Positions 1 through 7,055 of a stretch of 15,501 bases of DNA are shown in pieces (the first letter of the stretch is position 1; each line of letters opens with the position of its first letter). Origin of the DNA: Candidatus Dadabacteria bacterium UBA2774 (GTDB taxonomy: Bacteria > Desulfobacterota_D > UBA1144 > Nemesobacterales > UBA2774); assembly GCA_002352485.1 (NCBI GenBank), contig DEIM01000025.1:11839-27339 (forward strand). Direction: 5' to 3'. The position numbers and the translations under genes were made by a program. The notes under the pieces are model-generated. The model was not told the origin of the DNA. It was given only the letters and a program-made list of their open reading frames with translations, and made no database searches.

Positions 1-33
1 TTCACAGCGATGCCGGGGGATTAAAATATGGCG

Positions 34-777
34 TTAATTGCCCAGCCGCGATAGGAAAGAGTCTTCATCAAATACGCCGCCCAGGGATTGTGCTAGACCG
101 AGCCCGGCGTTCTCTCTCAGGTTACCAATGCTGCCACACTCTACAGATATAGACGGGTCGTTTTTCAGGACTCCGAGTATAGGGAGTCCTGCCATTTCGC
201 TTAGAAGTGCAGGGTTGGTTGTTTCTACAATGCCGGGTTCCGCAGGGAAGTTGCTAATAATTATCCCCAGCACTGAAAGGCCTCTTGAATTTGCGGATTC
301 CACAGTCAAAGCCGTATGGTTTAAGGTCCCGAGATCAGGTCGCGTAACCAAAATCAGAGACAAGCCCAGGTCACGGGCAAGATCGGCCATATAATATTTT
401 TCCAAGATCGGCACGAGCAATCCGCCTGCACCTTCTACTAAAACTATTTCGTGATTATCTCGAAGTTTATCGAATGACCCTTTAATTTTATCAATAGAAA
501 TTTTCTGATCTTCAATCTTTGAGGCCGCAAGTGGAGAAAGGGGTTTCTGGAACCTGTAAGGACAGTGATCTTCAACGGGATAAATCTCGTCTGTAACCTG
601 CTCTATAAATTCGAGATCGGATATTCCGGGAACTTCTGTCCCGGTTTGTATAGGCTTCATTACACCAACATTTACGCCTGAGCGCTTAAGACACAGGGCA
701 AGCGCAGCCGTAACCACGGTTTTCCCTACACCGGTATCGGTGCCTGTAATAAATATTCCGCTTGGTAGGGGGTTCAT
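34..777 (-). CDS. bioD: Dethiobiotin synthetase BioD
   Basis: This ATP-dependent enzyme closes the ureido ring of 7,8-diaminononanoate with CO2 to give dethiobiotin, the penultimate step of biotin synthesis, in the cytoplasm. The 247-residue protein has the BioD P-loop GTDTGVGKT (residues 12-20), the substrate-binding MKPIQTG (40-46), the VEGAGGLLVP segment (114-123) and a nucleotide-binding VTRPDLGTLNHT stretch, so it looks intact. Length is slightly above the usual 220-240. The start is ATG at 777, but no good Shine-Dalgarno sequence precedes it. It lies 51 nt downstream of the DUF59 gene on the same strand, so co-transcription is likely. No other bio gene is visible; the next gene on this strand would be outside the window. 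The identification is firm from motifs; the operon is inferred. Confidence 0.95.
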   Translation of the reverse strand: MNPLPSGIFITGTDTGVGKTVVTAALALCLKRSGVNVGVMKPIQTGTEVPGISDLEFIEQVTDEIYPVEDHCPYRFQKPLSPLAASKIEDQKISIDKIKGSFDKLRDNHEIVLVEGAGGLLVPILEKYYMADLARDLGLSLILVTRPDLGTLNHTALTVESANSRGLSVLGIIISNFPAEPGIVETTNPALLSEMAGLPILGVLKNDPSISVECGSIGNLRENAGLGLAQSLGGVFDEDSFLSRLGN

Positions 778-828
778 TTTAAAAGACTCTAAACATACAA
801 AAAAATTATGCCGCTGATCCGGAGCTCA

Positions 829-1359
829 CTAGAATATACCCATGCTTTGCTGAGCCTCTTCGCTCATCTTGCTCGGGTCCCATGGAGGATCCCAGACTAA
901 CTCTATCTCGACAGATTCGACTCCCGGCATCTCTTGCACAAGTGTCTTTGCTTCCCCCGCTATCTGAGCGGAAGCGGGACAACCTGGGGCCGTCATGGTC
1001 ATTCTGATATTGACGTTAGAGCCCTCTATATCTATGCCGTAAATAAGACCGAGGTTTACAATGTCGATCGGGATTTCGGGATCGTACACATCGCTCAGGA
1101 TATTCAGCACGTTTTCCTGAGTGATCTCGGTCTCGCTTGATCCTTGCACTTGCTCAGAAGAATTCACCGAAGCGCTGCCGCTTTTGTCCGTGGAATCGAG
1201 CGGCTTTGAGCCTACTTCATCCAGTGAAGCGGTTTCATAGATATTTTCAGGCTCGGATTCGTCCGTTAGAGCGTTTGCGGGAGAAAGAACCTCCCCACTC
1301 TTCTCTACCGTGCCGCTTTCCTTTTTGAAAAGCTTACTCAGCATGTTGCCTAGGCCCAT
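829..1359 (-). CDS. SufT-like DUF59/MIP18 protein with disordered N-terminal extension
   Basis: The C-terminal ~100 residues are a DUF59 (MIP18, PaaD/SufT-like) domain, a family linked to maturation of iron-sulfur proteins. Visible landmarks are DPEIP (93-97), VNLGLIYGI (101-109), MTMTAPGCP (120-128) with the conserved Cys127, and WDPPWDPSKMSEEA (156-169), which is the SufT-type ending. The first ~75 residues after a short basic start (MGLGNMLSKLFKKE) are Ser/Glu/Asp-rich with no recognisable fold and probably disordered; typical SufT proteins are only about 100-180 aa, many without such a tail. An AAGGAGG lies 8 nt before the ATG at 1359, which fixes the start. It sits between tpx and bioD on the same strand; no suf genes are near. 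The Fe-S role is family knowledge, not shown here. Confidence 0.88.
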   Translation of the reverse strand: MGLGNMLSKLFKKESGTVEKSGEVLSPANALTDESEPENIYETASLDEVGSKPLDSTDKSGSASVNSSEQVQGSSETEITQENVLNILSDVYDPEIPIDIVNLGLIYGIDIEGSNVNIRMTMTAPGCPASAQIAGEAKTLVQEMPGVESVEIELVWDPPWDPSKMSEEAQQSMGIF

Positions 1360-1465
1360 ATTAGGTGCCTCCTTAATGCATTTATCAGTTATAAGGATAC
1401 ATTAAGCCTTCTTTTCAGGAAAGGACATTTGGTTCAACATCTTTTTCTTGCCCTAGAATAGAGGA

Positions 1466-1984
1466 CTATAGAGACTCTCTGGCTGCTTGAAGAGCCGCGT
1501 CGTAGTTTGGCTCAGAGGCAATCTCGGGCACGTACTCTACGTACACAACGTTATCGTCTTTATCTACGACAAAGATAGCCCTGGCCAGGAGACGGTGCTC
1601 CTTGATCAATGTCCCGTATGCCTCTCCAAATGAAGCGTCTTTATAGTCGGAAAGGGTCCTTATTTTGTCTATACCGGCAGCTCCGCAGTAACGGCTTAAC
1701 GCAAACGGCAGGTCCATGCTCAGGGTAAGAATCTCAACGTCGTCCCCAAGCCCGGCTGCTTCCTGGTTGAACCTCTTTGTCTGTATATCGCACACCGGTG
1801 TATCAACTGAAACTATAACGTTAAAAATCTTTACCTTTCCTTCCAGATCTTCAAGTCCAACAGGAGAACCCAGAGCTTCCAAAGACGAGAAATCGGGCGC
1901 TTTTTCCCCAACTTTTATTTCATGTCCTACTAATGTTACCGGATTGCCTTTTAAAGTTACTACACCTGATCTTTCTTCCGCCAT
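1466..1984 (-). CDS. tpx: Thiol peroxidase Tpx (atypical 2-Cys peroxiredoxin)
   Basis: This enzyme reduces hydrogen peroxide and organic or lipid hydroperoxides using thioredoxin. The 172-residue protein has the family's peroxidatic motif VDTPVCDIQ with Cys65, and the resolving cysteine Cys100 in SRYCGAAG; the 35-residue spacing is close to the Cys61/Cys95 pair of E. coli Tpx. The N-terminal VTLKGNPVTLVG and APDF segments and the RAIFVVDKDDNVVYVEYV strand are also typical. The start is ATG at 1984 with AGGAGGT 10 nt upstream. A strong promoter-like TTGACA/TAGCAT pair lies upstream at 2042-2070. The gene is divergent from the cold-shock gene, and its 3' end is 106 nt from the DUF59 gene, so read-through is possible but unproven. 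Nothing looks truncated. Confidence 0.96.
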   Translation of the reverse strand: MAEERSGVVTLKGNPVTLVGHEIKVGEKAPDFSSLEALGSPVGLEDLEGKVKIFNVIVSVDTPVCDIQTKRFNQEAAGLGDDVEILTLSMDLPFALSRYCGAAGIDKIRTLSDYKDASFGEAYGTLIKEHRLLARAIFVVDKDDNVVYVEYVPEIASEPNYDAALQAARESL

Positions 1985-2041
1985 GACTTTTAATACCTCC
2001 TGAAATATTATTAATCCAGATTAAAACTAAACAGTCGACTT

Positions 2042-2070
2042 ATGCTATATAGAATAAAAATCAATGTCAA
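2042..2070 (-). promoter_or_regulatory. Putative sigma70-type promoter of tpx
   Basis: Read on the minus strand, TTGACA (2065-2070, perfect -35) is followed after exactly 17 nt by TAGCAT (2042-2047, 4 of 6 matches to TATAAT). Transcription would start near 2035, giving a leader of about 50 nt before the tpx ATG. Seen by eye only; no start site is known. Confidence 0.6.
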
Positions 2071-2108
2071 ATGCTAATTAAACCTCCCATATAGTACGTT
2101 TTGTTTAT

Positions 2109-2137
2109 TTGACTAAACCGGAAATTTTATGTACCTT
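2109..2137 (+). promoter_or_regulatory. Putative promoter of the cold-shock gene
   Basis: TTGACT (2109-2114) and TACCTT (2132-2137) are separated by 17 nt, which would start transcription near 2144, about 25 nt before the TTG start codon. The -10 match is weak (3 of 6). The surrounding 1985-2168 interval is AT-rich and carries the divergent tpx promoter. Confidence 0.3.
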
Positions 2138-2168
2138 AAATTGAAATAATTAATTTGGAGGCATTCCT

Positions 2169-2372
2169 TTGAAGGGCAAAGTAAAATGGTTTAATGAATC
2201 CAAAGGATTCGGTTTTATCGAGCAGGAAGACGGTAACGACGTATTCGTTCATTACAGTTCTATAGAAGGCGACGGCTTTAAAACCTTGGTTGAAGGTGAA
2301 GAGGTCGAGTTTGAAGTAGTTGACAGCCCAAAGGGGCTTCAGGCAAGTAAGGTCAATAAGGTTACTCAGTAG
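2169..2372 (+). CDS. CspA-family cold-shock protein, TTG start
   Basis: This is a single cold-shock domain that binds single-stranded RNA or DNA and acts as an RNA chaperone. The 67-residue protein begins with the typical MKGKVKWFN, followed by RNP1 KGFGFI (12-17), RNP2 VFVHY (25-29) and the end QASKVNKVTQ. Its length is normal for CspA. The start codon is TTG (2169-2171); GGAGG at 2157-2161 is 7 nt upstream, and no in-frame ATG or GTG would preserve the conserved MKGKVKWF start, so TTG is well supported. It is a monocistronic gene, divergent from tpx and convergent with the cupredoxin gene. The following 2373-2523 stretch is AT-rich and contains no convincing terminator that I can see. Confidence 0.95.
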   Translation: MKGKVKWFNESKGFGFIEQEDGNDVFVHYSSIEGDGFKTLVEGEEVEFEVVDSPKGLQASKVNKVTQ

Positions 2373-2523
2373 ACTAAGATAGGATTCCTTCCTTATTAAG
2401 TTCCCAAGAGTAATTTTAGTTTATTAGGTCTTATTTTCTAGCCTTAACCCAGAATCTTAGACGTAATATGAAGAGTAGAGTTGCGTCCGTACAATCAAAG
2501 CGGGCTATTAAATAAAGTCATAC

Positions 2524-2883
2524 TTACTCGACTACGAGTTTTCCGCGGTACATGGCCATCTGGCAGGTGAATTCGAACTCCCCCTTTTTATCCGGAATGA
2601 AGCTCAGCTCATAGGGTTTATCTACTGCGAGATCTGCGCTCAGGTCGAGATCTGAGAACAGGACTTTTTCCGCACATGGACTTTCGTCTTTACGTATGAA
2701 ACGAAGGGTTATGGGCTTTCCCACCGGGGTGTGTATTAAAGAGGGCTCATAGACACCTGAGTCGACTATAATATCGATTTTATCTCCTTCTACATTTGCC
2801 TCGGAGCGGCCTTTATATATCCAAAACCACCATACTATAAAGGCTACTAAGAGAATTCCGATTAAATTTACTAAAAAGCTCAT
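2524..2883 (-). CDS. Membrane-anchored cupredoxin-domain protein
   Basis: A 119-residue protein with one N-terminal membrane helix (about residues 3-23, VNLIGILLVAFIVWWFWIY) followed by a cupredoxin-like beta-sandwich on the non-cytoplasmic side. The landmarks GVYEPSLI (43-50), the G-P-I-T-L-R-F strand, the RKDESPCAEKV turn with Cys70 and the end FTCQMAMYRGKLVV with Cys107, Met109 and Met111 match the small cupredoxins that accompany copper ATPases. Cys70, Cys107 and the two Met are plausible Cu ligands; His51 is the only His. It follows copA by 29 nt on the same strand with GAGG 4 nt before the ATG, so it is probably the second gene of a copper operon, receiving or buffering copper at the membrane. 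The ligand assignment and role are inferred. Confidence 0.85.
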   Translation of the reverse strand: MSFLVNLIGILLVAFIVWWFWIYKGRSEANVEGDKIDIIVDSGVYEPSLIHTPVGKPITLRFIRKDESPCAEKVLFSDLDLSADLAVDKPYELSFIPDKKGEFEFTCQMAMYRGKLVVE

Positions 2884-2912
2884 ATGTCCTCTTTATATTC
2901 CCGTATCTAAAT

Positions 2913-5168
2913 TCAGGGTTTAAACCACCTGAGTCTGTTGGCGTTTGTGACAACGGTAACTGATGAAAGCGCCATTGCCGCCCCGGCAATAATCGGGTTC
3001 AGAAGCATACCCGTAAGCGGAAAGAGAATGCCGGCTGCAATCGGTATGGCCAGAGTGTTGTATCCGAAGGCTCCCAACAGATTTTGTTTGATATTACTCA
3101 CAGTGGCTTTTGAAATATTTATAGCATCCGATACCCCGTGCAGCGAGCCGCGCATAAGAGTTATATCGGCGCTCTCAATGGCAACGTCAGTCCCGGTACC
3201 GATAGCAAACCCTACATCGGCTCCGGCAAGCGCGGGCGCGTCGTTTACCCCGTCACCCACCATGCCCACTTTCTCACCCCGGGCCTGTAACTTGTCCACC
3301 TCAGATGCTTTATCCTGGGGCAGGACTTCGGCTATGTAATCATCCACGCCGACCTCTGCGGCAACGGCTGCTGCCGTAGCGCTGTTATCACCTGTTAGCA
3401 TTATGACTTTAATTCCTAAATCCTTAAGTCTTTGGATTGCCTCTTTGGAATCAGACTTTACTGGATCGGACACACCGAGAATACCAGCAGCTTTACCGTC
3501 TACCGAGACGAACATTACAGTCTGGGCCTGTTTGGATAATTCATCCACGCGAAGTTCTAACTCTTTTGTCACTACGTTGTTTTGTTCCATGAACCTCTTG
3601 TTGCCAAGCAAAATATTACGCCCGCCTGAGACGGCTTTAACACCATGGCCAGAGACGGCTTCAAAAGATTCACAAGCCTCAGGGGGTATGCCTCTTTCCT
3701 TGGCGGAATCTACTATTGCCTGCGCAAGGGGGTGCTCTGAATTTGACTCGACCCCGGATGAGAGGGCGAGAAAATCATCTTCACTCCAACCTTCCACTGG
3801 CTCAACGGCGGTGAGAGAGGGTTTACCCTCGGTAATAGTGCCGGTCTTATCCAGCACTAGAGTGCTAAGCCTGCCTGCCTGCTGAAGCGCGTCTCCCCGG
3901 CGTATAAGCACGCCGTACTCAGCCGCTTTACCTACACCGACCATAACAGAGATCGGGGTCGCAAGCCCAAGAGCGCACGGGCAAGCTATAATGAGTACTG
4001 ACATAGTGGCAACGAGCATGTAAGTGATCACAGGCTCGGGCCCAAAGTTAAACCAAACTAGTGAAGTCAAAACTGCGATTATCAAAACCACCGGAACAAA
4101 AACGCCTGATACTTTATCCGCAAGCCGCCCGATGGCGGGTTTTGTGTTCTGCGCTTTTCTGACCATATCGATAATCTGAGATAGCGCAGTGTCTTTTCCT
4201 ATACGCGTGGCTTTAAAGAGAAAGCTCCCCGACTTATTAATGGTGCCGCCCGTTACCTCGTCTCCTACGTTCTTCTGAACCGGGACGGGCTCTCCGGTAA
4301 GCATGGACTCATCCACATGGGAGGAGCCTTGTGTAAGCTCACCGTCAACCGGGACTTTCTCACCCGGGCGCACTCTGACTATATCGTCAATCAGAAGATT
4401 CTCTATGGGAATGCTTATTTCCTCGCCGTCTCTAAGTACCGTAGCGGTCTTGGGCTGAAGTCCTATGAGACGCTTGATGGCCTGGGAAGTTTTTCCGCGC
4501 GCCCTCATTTCAAGAGCGGCGCCAAGGTTGATAAACGCTATGATGAGCGTGGCGGTATCAAAGTACATGTGCCTTGCTATCTCTGATAGCGAGGTGGGAA
4601 ACAGGACAATAAATGTAGAATAGACCCAGGCTACCCCTGTACCTATGGCAATCAGGGTGTCCATATTGGCGCTGTGGTGCTTAAATGATTTTAGAGCCCC
4701 TGTGAAAAAACGCCCGCCTGCATATATGAGTACAAATAGGGCTAATAGAGATACAACAGCCCACGAGATTCTGCCGGGTCCTGTCTCAACAGCCGGGAGG
4801 AGGCCGAGCATAGTTACAGCCATTATAGCTACGCTTATTACGGCTGAAACTACGGTCTGTTTTAGTAACTGTCTGTAGTGTATAAGCTCCGCGTTATCTT
4901 TTTCTGAGCTGTCATCACTGGGAGATGCTACCGAAGCTGTGTAGCCCGCGGCAGACACTGCCTTGATAAGCACATCTGGCGGCACATCACATTCCACGGA
5001 CGCAGAAAAGTCTGCGAAATTTACATCAGCGCTCTTTACACCCGGGACCGCCCTAAGGCTCTTTTCGACTTTTGCCACACATCCGGCGCAAGACATATCT
5101 GGGACGTTCAGATGAACAGTCTCGGGGCTTTTAGATTCTGCAGACACTTTAGTTTCTTCCATAGTCAT
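2913..5168 (-). CDS. copA: Cu(+)-exporting P1B-1-type ATPase CopA
   Basis: This inner-membrane pump exports Cu(I) from the cytoplasm using ATP. In order, the 751-residue protein has one HMA metal-binding domain with Cys27-x-x-Cys30 (MSCAGC), two helices MA/MB, the HSANMDTLIAIG helix (165-176), the actuator TGEP (291-294), the transport-site CPC (Cys396-Pro397-Cys398), the phosphorylated Asp440 in DKTGT, the HP motif His479-Pro480, and the hinge GDGVNDAP (638-645). Helix 7 has Tyr703-Asn704 and helix 8 has Met732-x-x-Ser735-Ser736, the signature that specifies Cu(I) rather than Zn(II). The start is ATG at 5168 with AGG about 7 nt upstream; another ATG lies two codons in. It leads the cupredoxin gene. 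Upstream is a 17-bp dyad that may be its operator. No CueR, CsoR or CopY gene is present in the window. Confidence 0.97.
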   Translation of the reverse strand: MTMEETKVSAESKSPETVHLNVPDMSCAGCVAKVEKSLRAVPGVKSADVNFADFSASVECDVPPDVLIKAVSAAGYTASVASPSDDSSEKDNAELIHYRQLLKQTVVSAVISVAIMAVTMLGLLPAVETGPGRISWAVVSLLALFVLIYAGGRFFTGALKSFKHHSANMDTLIAIGTGVAWVYSTFIVLFPTSLSEIARHMYFDTATLIIAFINLGAALEMRARGKTSQAIKRLIGLQPKTATVLRDGEEISIPIENLLIDDIVRVRPGEKVPVDGELTQGSSHVDESMLTGEPVPVQKNVGDEVTGGTINKSGSFLFKATRIGKDTALSQIIDMVRKAQNTKPAIGRLADKVSGVFVPVVLIIAVLTSLVWFNFGPEPVITYMLVATMSVLIIACPCALGLATPISVMVGVGKAAEYGVLIRRGDALQQAGRLSTLVLDKTGTITEGKPSLTAVEPVEGWSEDDFLALSSGVESNSEHPLAQAIVDSAKERGIPPEACESFEAVSGHGVKAVSGGRNILLGNKRFMEQNNVVTKELELRVDELSKQAQTVMFVSVDGKAAGILGVSDPVKSDSKEAIQRLKDLGIKVIMLTGDNSATAAAVAAEVGVDDYIAEVLPQDKASEVDKLQARGEKVGMVGDGVNDAPALAGADVGFAIGTGTDVAIESADITLMRGSLHGVSDAINISKATVSNIKQNLLGAFGYNTLAIPIAAGILFPLTGMLLNPIIAGAAMALSSVTVVTNANRLRWFKP

Positions 5169-5185
5169 TTCTTAACCTATAGTAA

Positions 5186-5216
5186 ATAATAGTCCGAATT
5201 TTTAGGATTCCTAAAA
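5186..5216 (-). promoter_or_regulatory. 17-bp perfect dyad over a putative copA promoter
   Basis: TTTTAGGA (5200-5207) and TCCTAAAA (5209-5216) are perfect inverted arms around one central base. On the minus strand a TATTAT (5186-5191, 5 of 6 to TATAAT) lies 17 nt after TTAGGA (5209-5214), so the dyad would cover the -35 and spacer of the copA promoter. The one-base centre makes an RNA hairpin unlikely and a protein operator more likely. It is not a CopY (TACANNTGTA) or obvious CsoR/CueR site. Inferred only. Confidence 0.45.
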
Positions 5217-5260
5217 TTTTTCGAGAAATCTGTACATTTAACAACAGTCCAAGATATTTA

Positions 5261-6349
5261 TCAGACCCTTTGTGAGCTCGAAAGTGCAGCTTGTATCCTC
5301 ATAAACTCTCCTACATTGTCCATAGTAAGGAGCCCTGTCAATCGTCCGTTGTGCAGAACGGGAACAGTATGACAATCACTCGTCTGGAGCTTTAAAAAAG
5401 CGATCTCGAGCATTTCGGATGGCTCAACGACCGGAAACTCGGTGCGCATAATCTCACTTACACTCGTCCCGGAGTTTTTCTCGGATAAAGCCAATATAAG
5501 GTCTTTGTGAGTTACCATTCCCACCAGTTTTGTGCCGTCAAGGACCGGGAAATCTTGCTGCGAGCCCGACATGGTGAGGTCGACCAGATGCTGGAGCGTA
5601 TCTTCAGTTGATACGGTTTTGTAATCACTAAGTACGGCCTGTGTTACGGGTATACCGCCTAGAGCGGATTTTATTTTAGTCATGCTCGCCTCCTGAGCCG
5701 CGCCTATCCAGACGAAGAGAGCAATAAAAATTAGAAACGGATTTGTAAAAAGCCCCGCAAAGCCAAATAGGAGGGCTATACCCTGACCTATAGTGGCCGC
5801 AATTTGTGTAGCATTGCTGTAGTTCATGCGCATAGCGAGAATCGCACGGAGCACACGCCCGCCGTCCATTGGGAAAGCGGGGATCATGTTAAAAACGACA
5901 AGGAATATATTTACAATCATAAGCCGCTCGGCAAATGATCCTCCCGTGACGCTTAATTCCTCAATAGGGGTAAGACCGCCGGTAAACTGTATCCAAATAT
6001 AAACTACGGCTGCAATGACTATATTGACAGCCGGCCCGGCAAGCGCCACCCAGAGCTCTTGCAGCGGAACATCGGGCATACGCTCGAGCCTGGCCACACC
6101 ACCGATTGGCAGGAGCGTGATGTCACGGGTTTTAATTCCGTACTTTTTAGCCGTAAGCGCATGGCCAAATTCATGGAGAACCACACAGCCGAATATGGCC
6201 AGGACAAATATTATGCCTGCTATAGTGGTAGCCAGGTCATGCCCCTGCCTCCAGTATATCAGAACGACCCAGGCTATTATAAGCATGAAAGTCGCGTGTA
6301 TATATACCCCTATCCCCGCAAACTCCCCTATTTTCCACGACCATTTCAT
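5261..6349 (-). CDS. Site-2 protease family (M50) intramembrane metalloprotease with two CBS domains
   Basis: A 362-residue polytopic membrane protease. The zinc site is visible as His59-Glu60-x-x-His63 (HEFGH) inside a hydrophobic helix, and the third ligand is Asp162 in FNMIPAFPMDGGRVLRA. About five to six hydrophobic segments fill residues 10-220. Two CBS domains follow (about 235-290 and 297-352), which in other proteins bind adenine nucleotides and may gate activity. This is the group of SpoIVFB-like or archaeal S2P proteases with a C-terminal CBS pair and no PDZ domain. The start is ATG at 6349 with AGGAG 9 nt upstream. It lies 92 nt upstream of copA on the same strand; whether they share a transcript is unknown. 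The substrate cannot be told from the sequence. Confidence 0.93.
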   Translation of the reverse strand: MKWSWKIGEFAGIGVYIHATFMLIIAWVVLIYWRQGHDLATTIAGIIFVLAIFGCVVLHEFGHALTAKKYGIKTRDITLLPIGGVARLERMPDVPLQELWVALAGPAVNIVIAAVVYIWIQFTGGLTPIEELSVTGGSFAERLMIVNIFLVVFNMIPAFPMDGGRVLRAILAMRMNYSNATQIAATIGQGIALLFGFAGLFTNPFLIFIALFVWIGAAQEASMTKIKSALGGIPVTQAVLSDYKTVSTEDTLQHLVDLTMSGSQQDFPVLDGTKLVGMVTHKDLILALSEKNSGTSVSEIMRTEFPVVEPSEMLEIAFLKLQTSDCHTVPVLHNGRLTGLLTMDNVGEFMRIQAALSSSQRV

Positions 6350-6362
6350 AGCACTATGCTCC

Positions 6363-6413
6363 TATTTGATTTTGTATCAAATATTGTGCTAAACACACAG
6401 TGTAAATATACAC
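6363..6413. promoter_or_regulatory. Two inverted repeats in the 222-bp divergent intergenic region
   Basis: The AT-rich region 6350-6571 separates the divergent site-2 protease and ribbon-helix-helix genes. It holds a perfect 8-bp inverted repeat TATTTGAT/ATCAAATA (6363-6370 and 6376-6383, 5-nt spacer), just upstream of the protease's Shine-Dalgarno, and GTGTA/TACAC (6400-6404 and 6409-6413, 4-nt spacer). They may be operators, or the first may form a weak leader hairpin. I see no gene here. Confidence 0.4.
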
Positions 6414-6496
6414 AATTTACCACCTGGATTTTCAGCTTAATTTGTAATCACCATAAAATACACAATAAATTGATATCGATACTTTTGGCATGGAAA

Positions 6497-6525
6497 TTGA
6501 CAGTATATAAGAGCTAAGAAATAAA
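6497..6525 (+). promoter_or_regulatory. Putative promoter of the ribbon-helix-helix gene
   Basis: TTGACA (6497-6502, perfect -35) is followed after 17 nt by AATAAA (6520-6525, 4 of 6). Transcription would begin near 6532, about 40 nt before the ATG at 6572. Confidence 0.35.
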
Positions 6526-6571
6526 AATGGGCTATTCCTTTTATATCTAAACTATGTTATATATTTAAGAT

Positions 6572-6787
6572 ATGGTAACCAAGAAGAAAGATACGAAGAA
6601 AAAAGAAACTTTGGAAAAGGCTATTTACGTAAAAGCGTCCAAAGAGTTTGTAGAGATGCTCAATGAATCGCAGTGGCATCTTCAGATGAGGCCGGCGCAG
6701 ATTGTTAGGGAAGCTGTAATAGAATATCTGAAAAGGCACTTGCCCAAAGACGCAAAACAGAAGATTTTAAAGATAGGTAATCTTTAG
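6572..6787 (+). CDS. Small ribbon-helix-helix-like protein
   Basis: A 71-residue protein I recognise only by likely fold. A Lys-rich tail (residues 4-16) is followed by a short strand KAIYVKA (16-22), a helix SKEFVEMLNE (23-32), and a second helix beginning with the cap RPAQIVREAVIEYLKRHL (40-57). This order resembles the Arc/MetJ/CopG fold, in which a dimer binds DNA through the paired strands. A C-terminal basic tail follows. The start is ATG at 6572; the Shine-Dalgarno is poor (AAG only). The gene stands alone, with no toxin gene next to it in the same direction, so an antitoxin role is not supported. It is divergent from the site-2 protease and could regulate the shared intergenic region. 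The fold is probable, the function unknown. Confidence 0.65.
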   Translation: MVTKKKDTKKKETLEKAIYVKASKEFVEMLNESQWHLQMRPAQIVREAVIEYLKRHLPKDAKQKILKIGNL

Positions 6788-7055
6788 CAGGCTCCTTCCG
6801 AATTTCTTAACATACCGCAGTAAAATCAGTATGCTGGATGTGGGGGATTGTTGTAACCTTGTTAGTGTTGGGTCAGCACATTTTCTGCTATCAATTGCAA
6901 TAGAATGGATTCCCGACAAATACATTCGGGAATGACAAATGTGTAGCGCCGGAGATGATATGATAGAGATTGCTGCAGTCACTCTGTATGCAAAAACTAA
7001 TGGATAAATAATCCCCCTGAATCCCCCTTTGCAAAAGGGGGAGTGAAAACTCAAA
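6788..7055. repeat. Gene-free 268-bp stretch with two palindromic, interspersed-type repeats
   Basis: No gene is supported here. Two palindromes stand out. ATTCCCGA/TCGGGAAT (6909-6916 and 6926-6933, 9-nt loop) is flanked by GAATGG and GACAAAT, the layout of short interspersed repeats seen in many environmental bacteria. TCCCCCTTT/AAAGGGGGA (7022-7030 and 7034-7042, 3-nt loop) is preceded by a second ATCCCCCTGA copy (7011-7020), another common dispersed-repeat pattern. The second lies 14 nt past the stop of the minus-strand gene at 7056 but has no U-tract after it, so it is only a weak terminator candidate. Repeat status needs a second copy, which this window does not contain. Confidence 0.55.
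7022..7042. repeat. 9-bp stem-loop with CCCCCTTT/AAAGGGGG arms
   Basis: Arms 7022-7030 and 7034-7042 are perfectly complementary around the loop GCA. It may slow or end transcription of the gene ending at 7056, but no run of U follows on the minus strand. Confidence 0.5.

Noticed and set aside
6059..6517. Plus-strand frame of 152 codons opposite the site-2 protease start
   Set aside because: It lies antisense to the conserved HEFGH region of the protease and runs into AT-rich intergenic DNA; the protein has no recognisable motif.
7022..7042. Intrinsic terminator for the gene ending at 7056
   Set aside because: The stem is good, but on the minus strand it is followed by TTCAGGGGG rather than a run of T, so it fits a repeat better than a terminator.
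6767..7054. Minus-strand reading frame of 95 codons over the 6788-7055 gap
   Set aside because: It is a translation of the palindromic repeats (its start reads through the AAAGGGGG arm), overlaps the 3' end of the ribbon-helix-helix gene, and has no Shine-Dalgarno or family-like composition.
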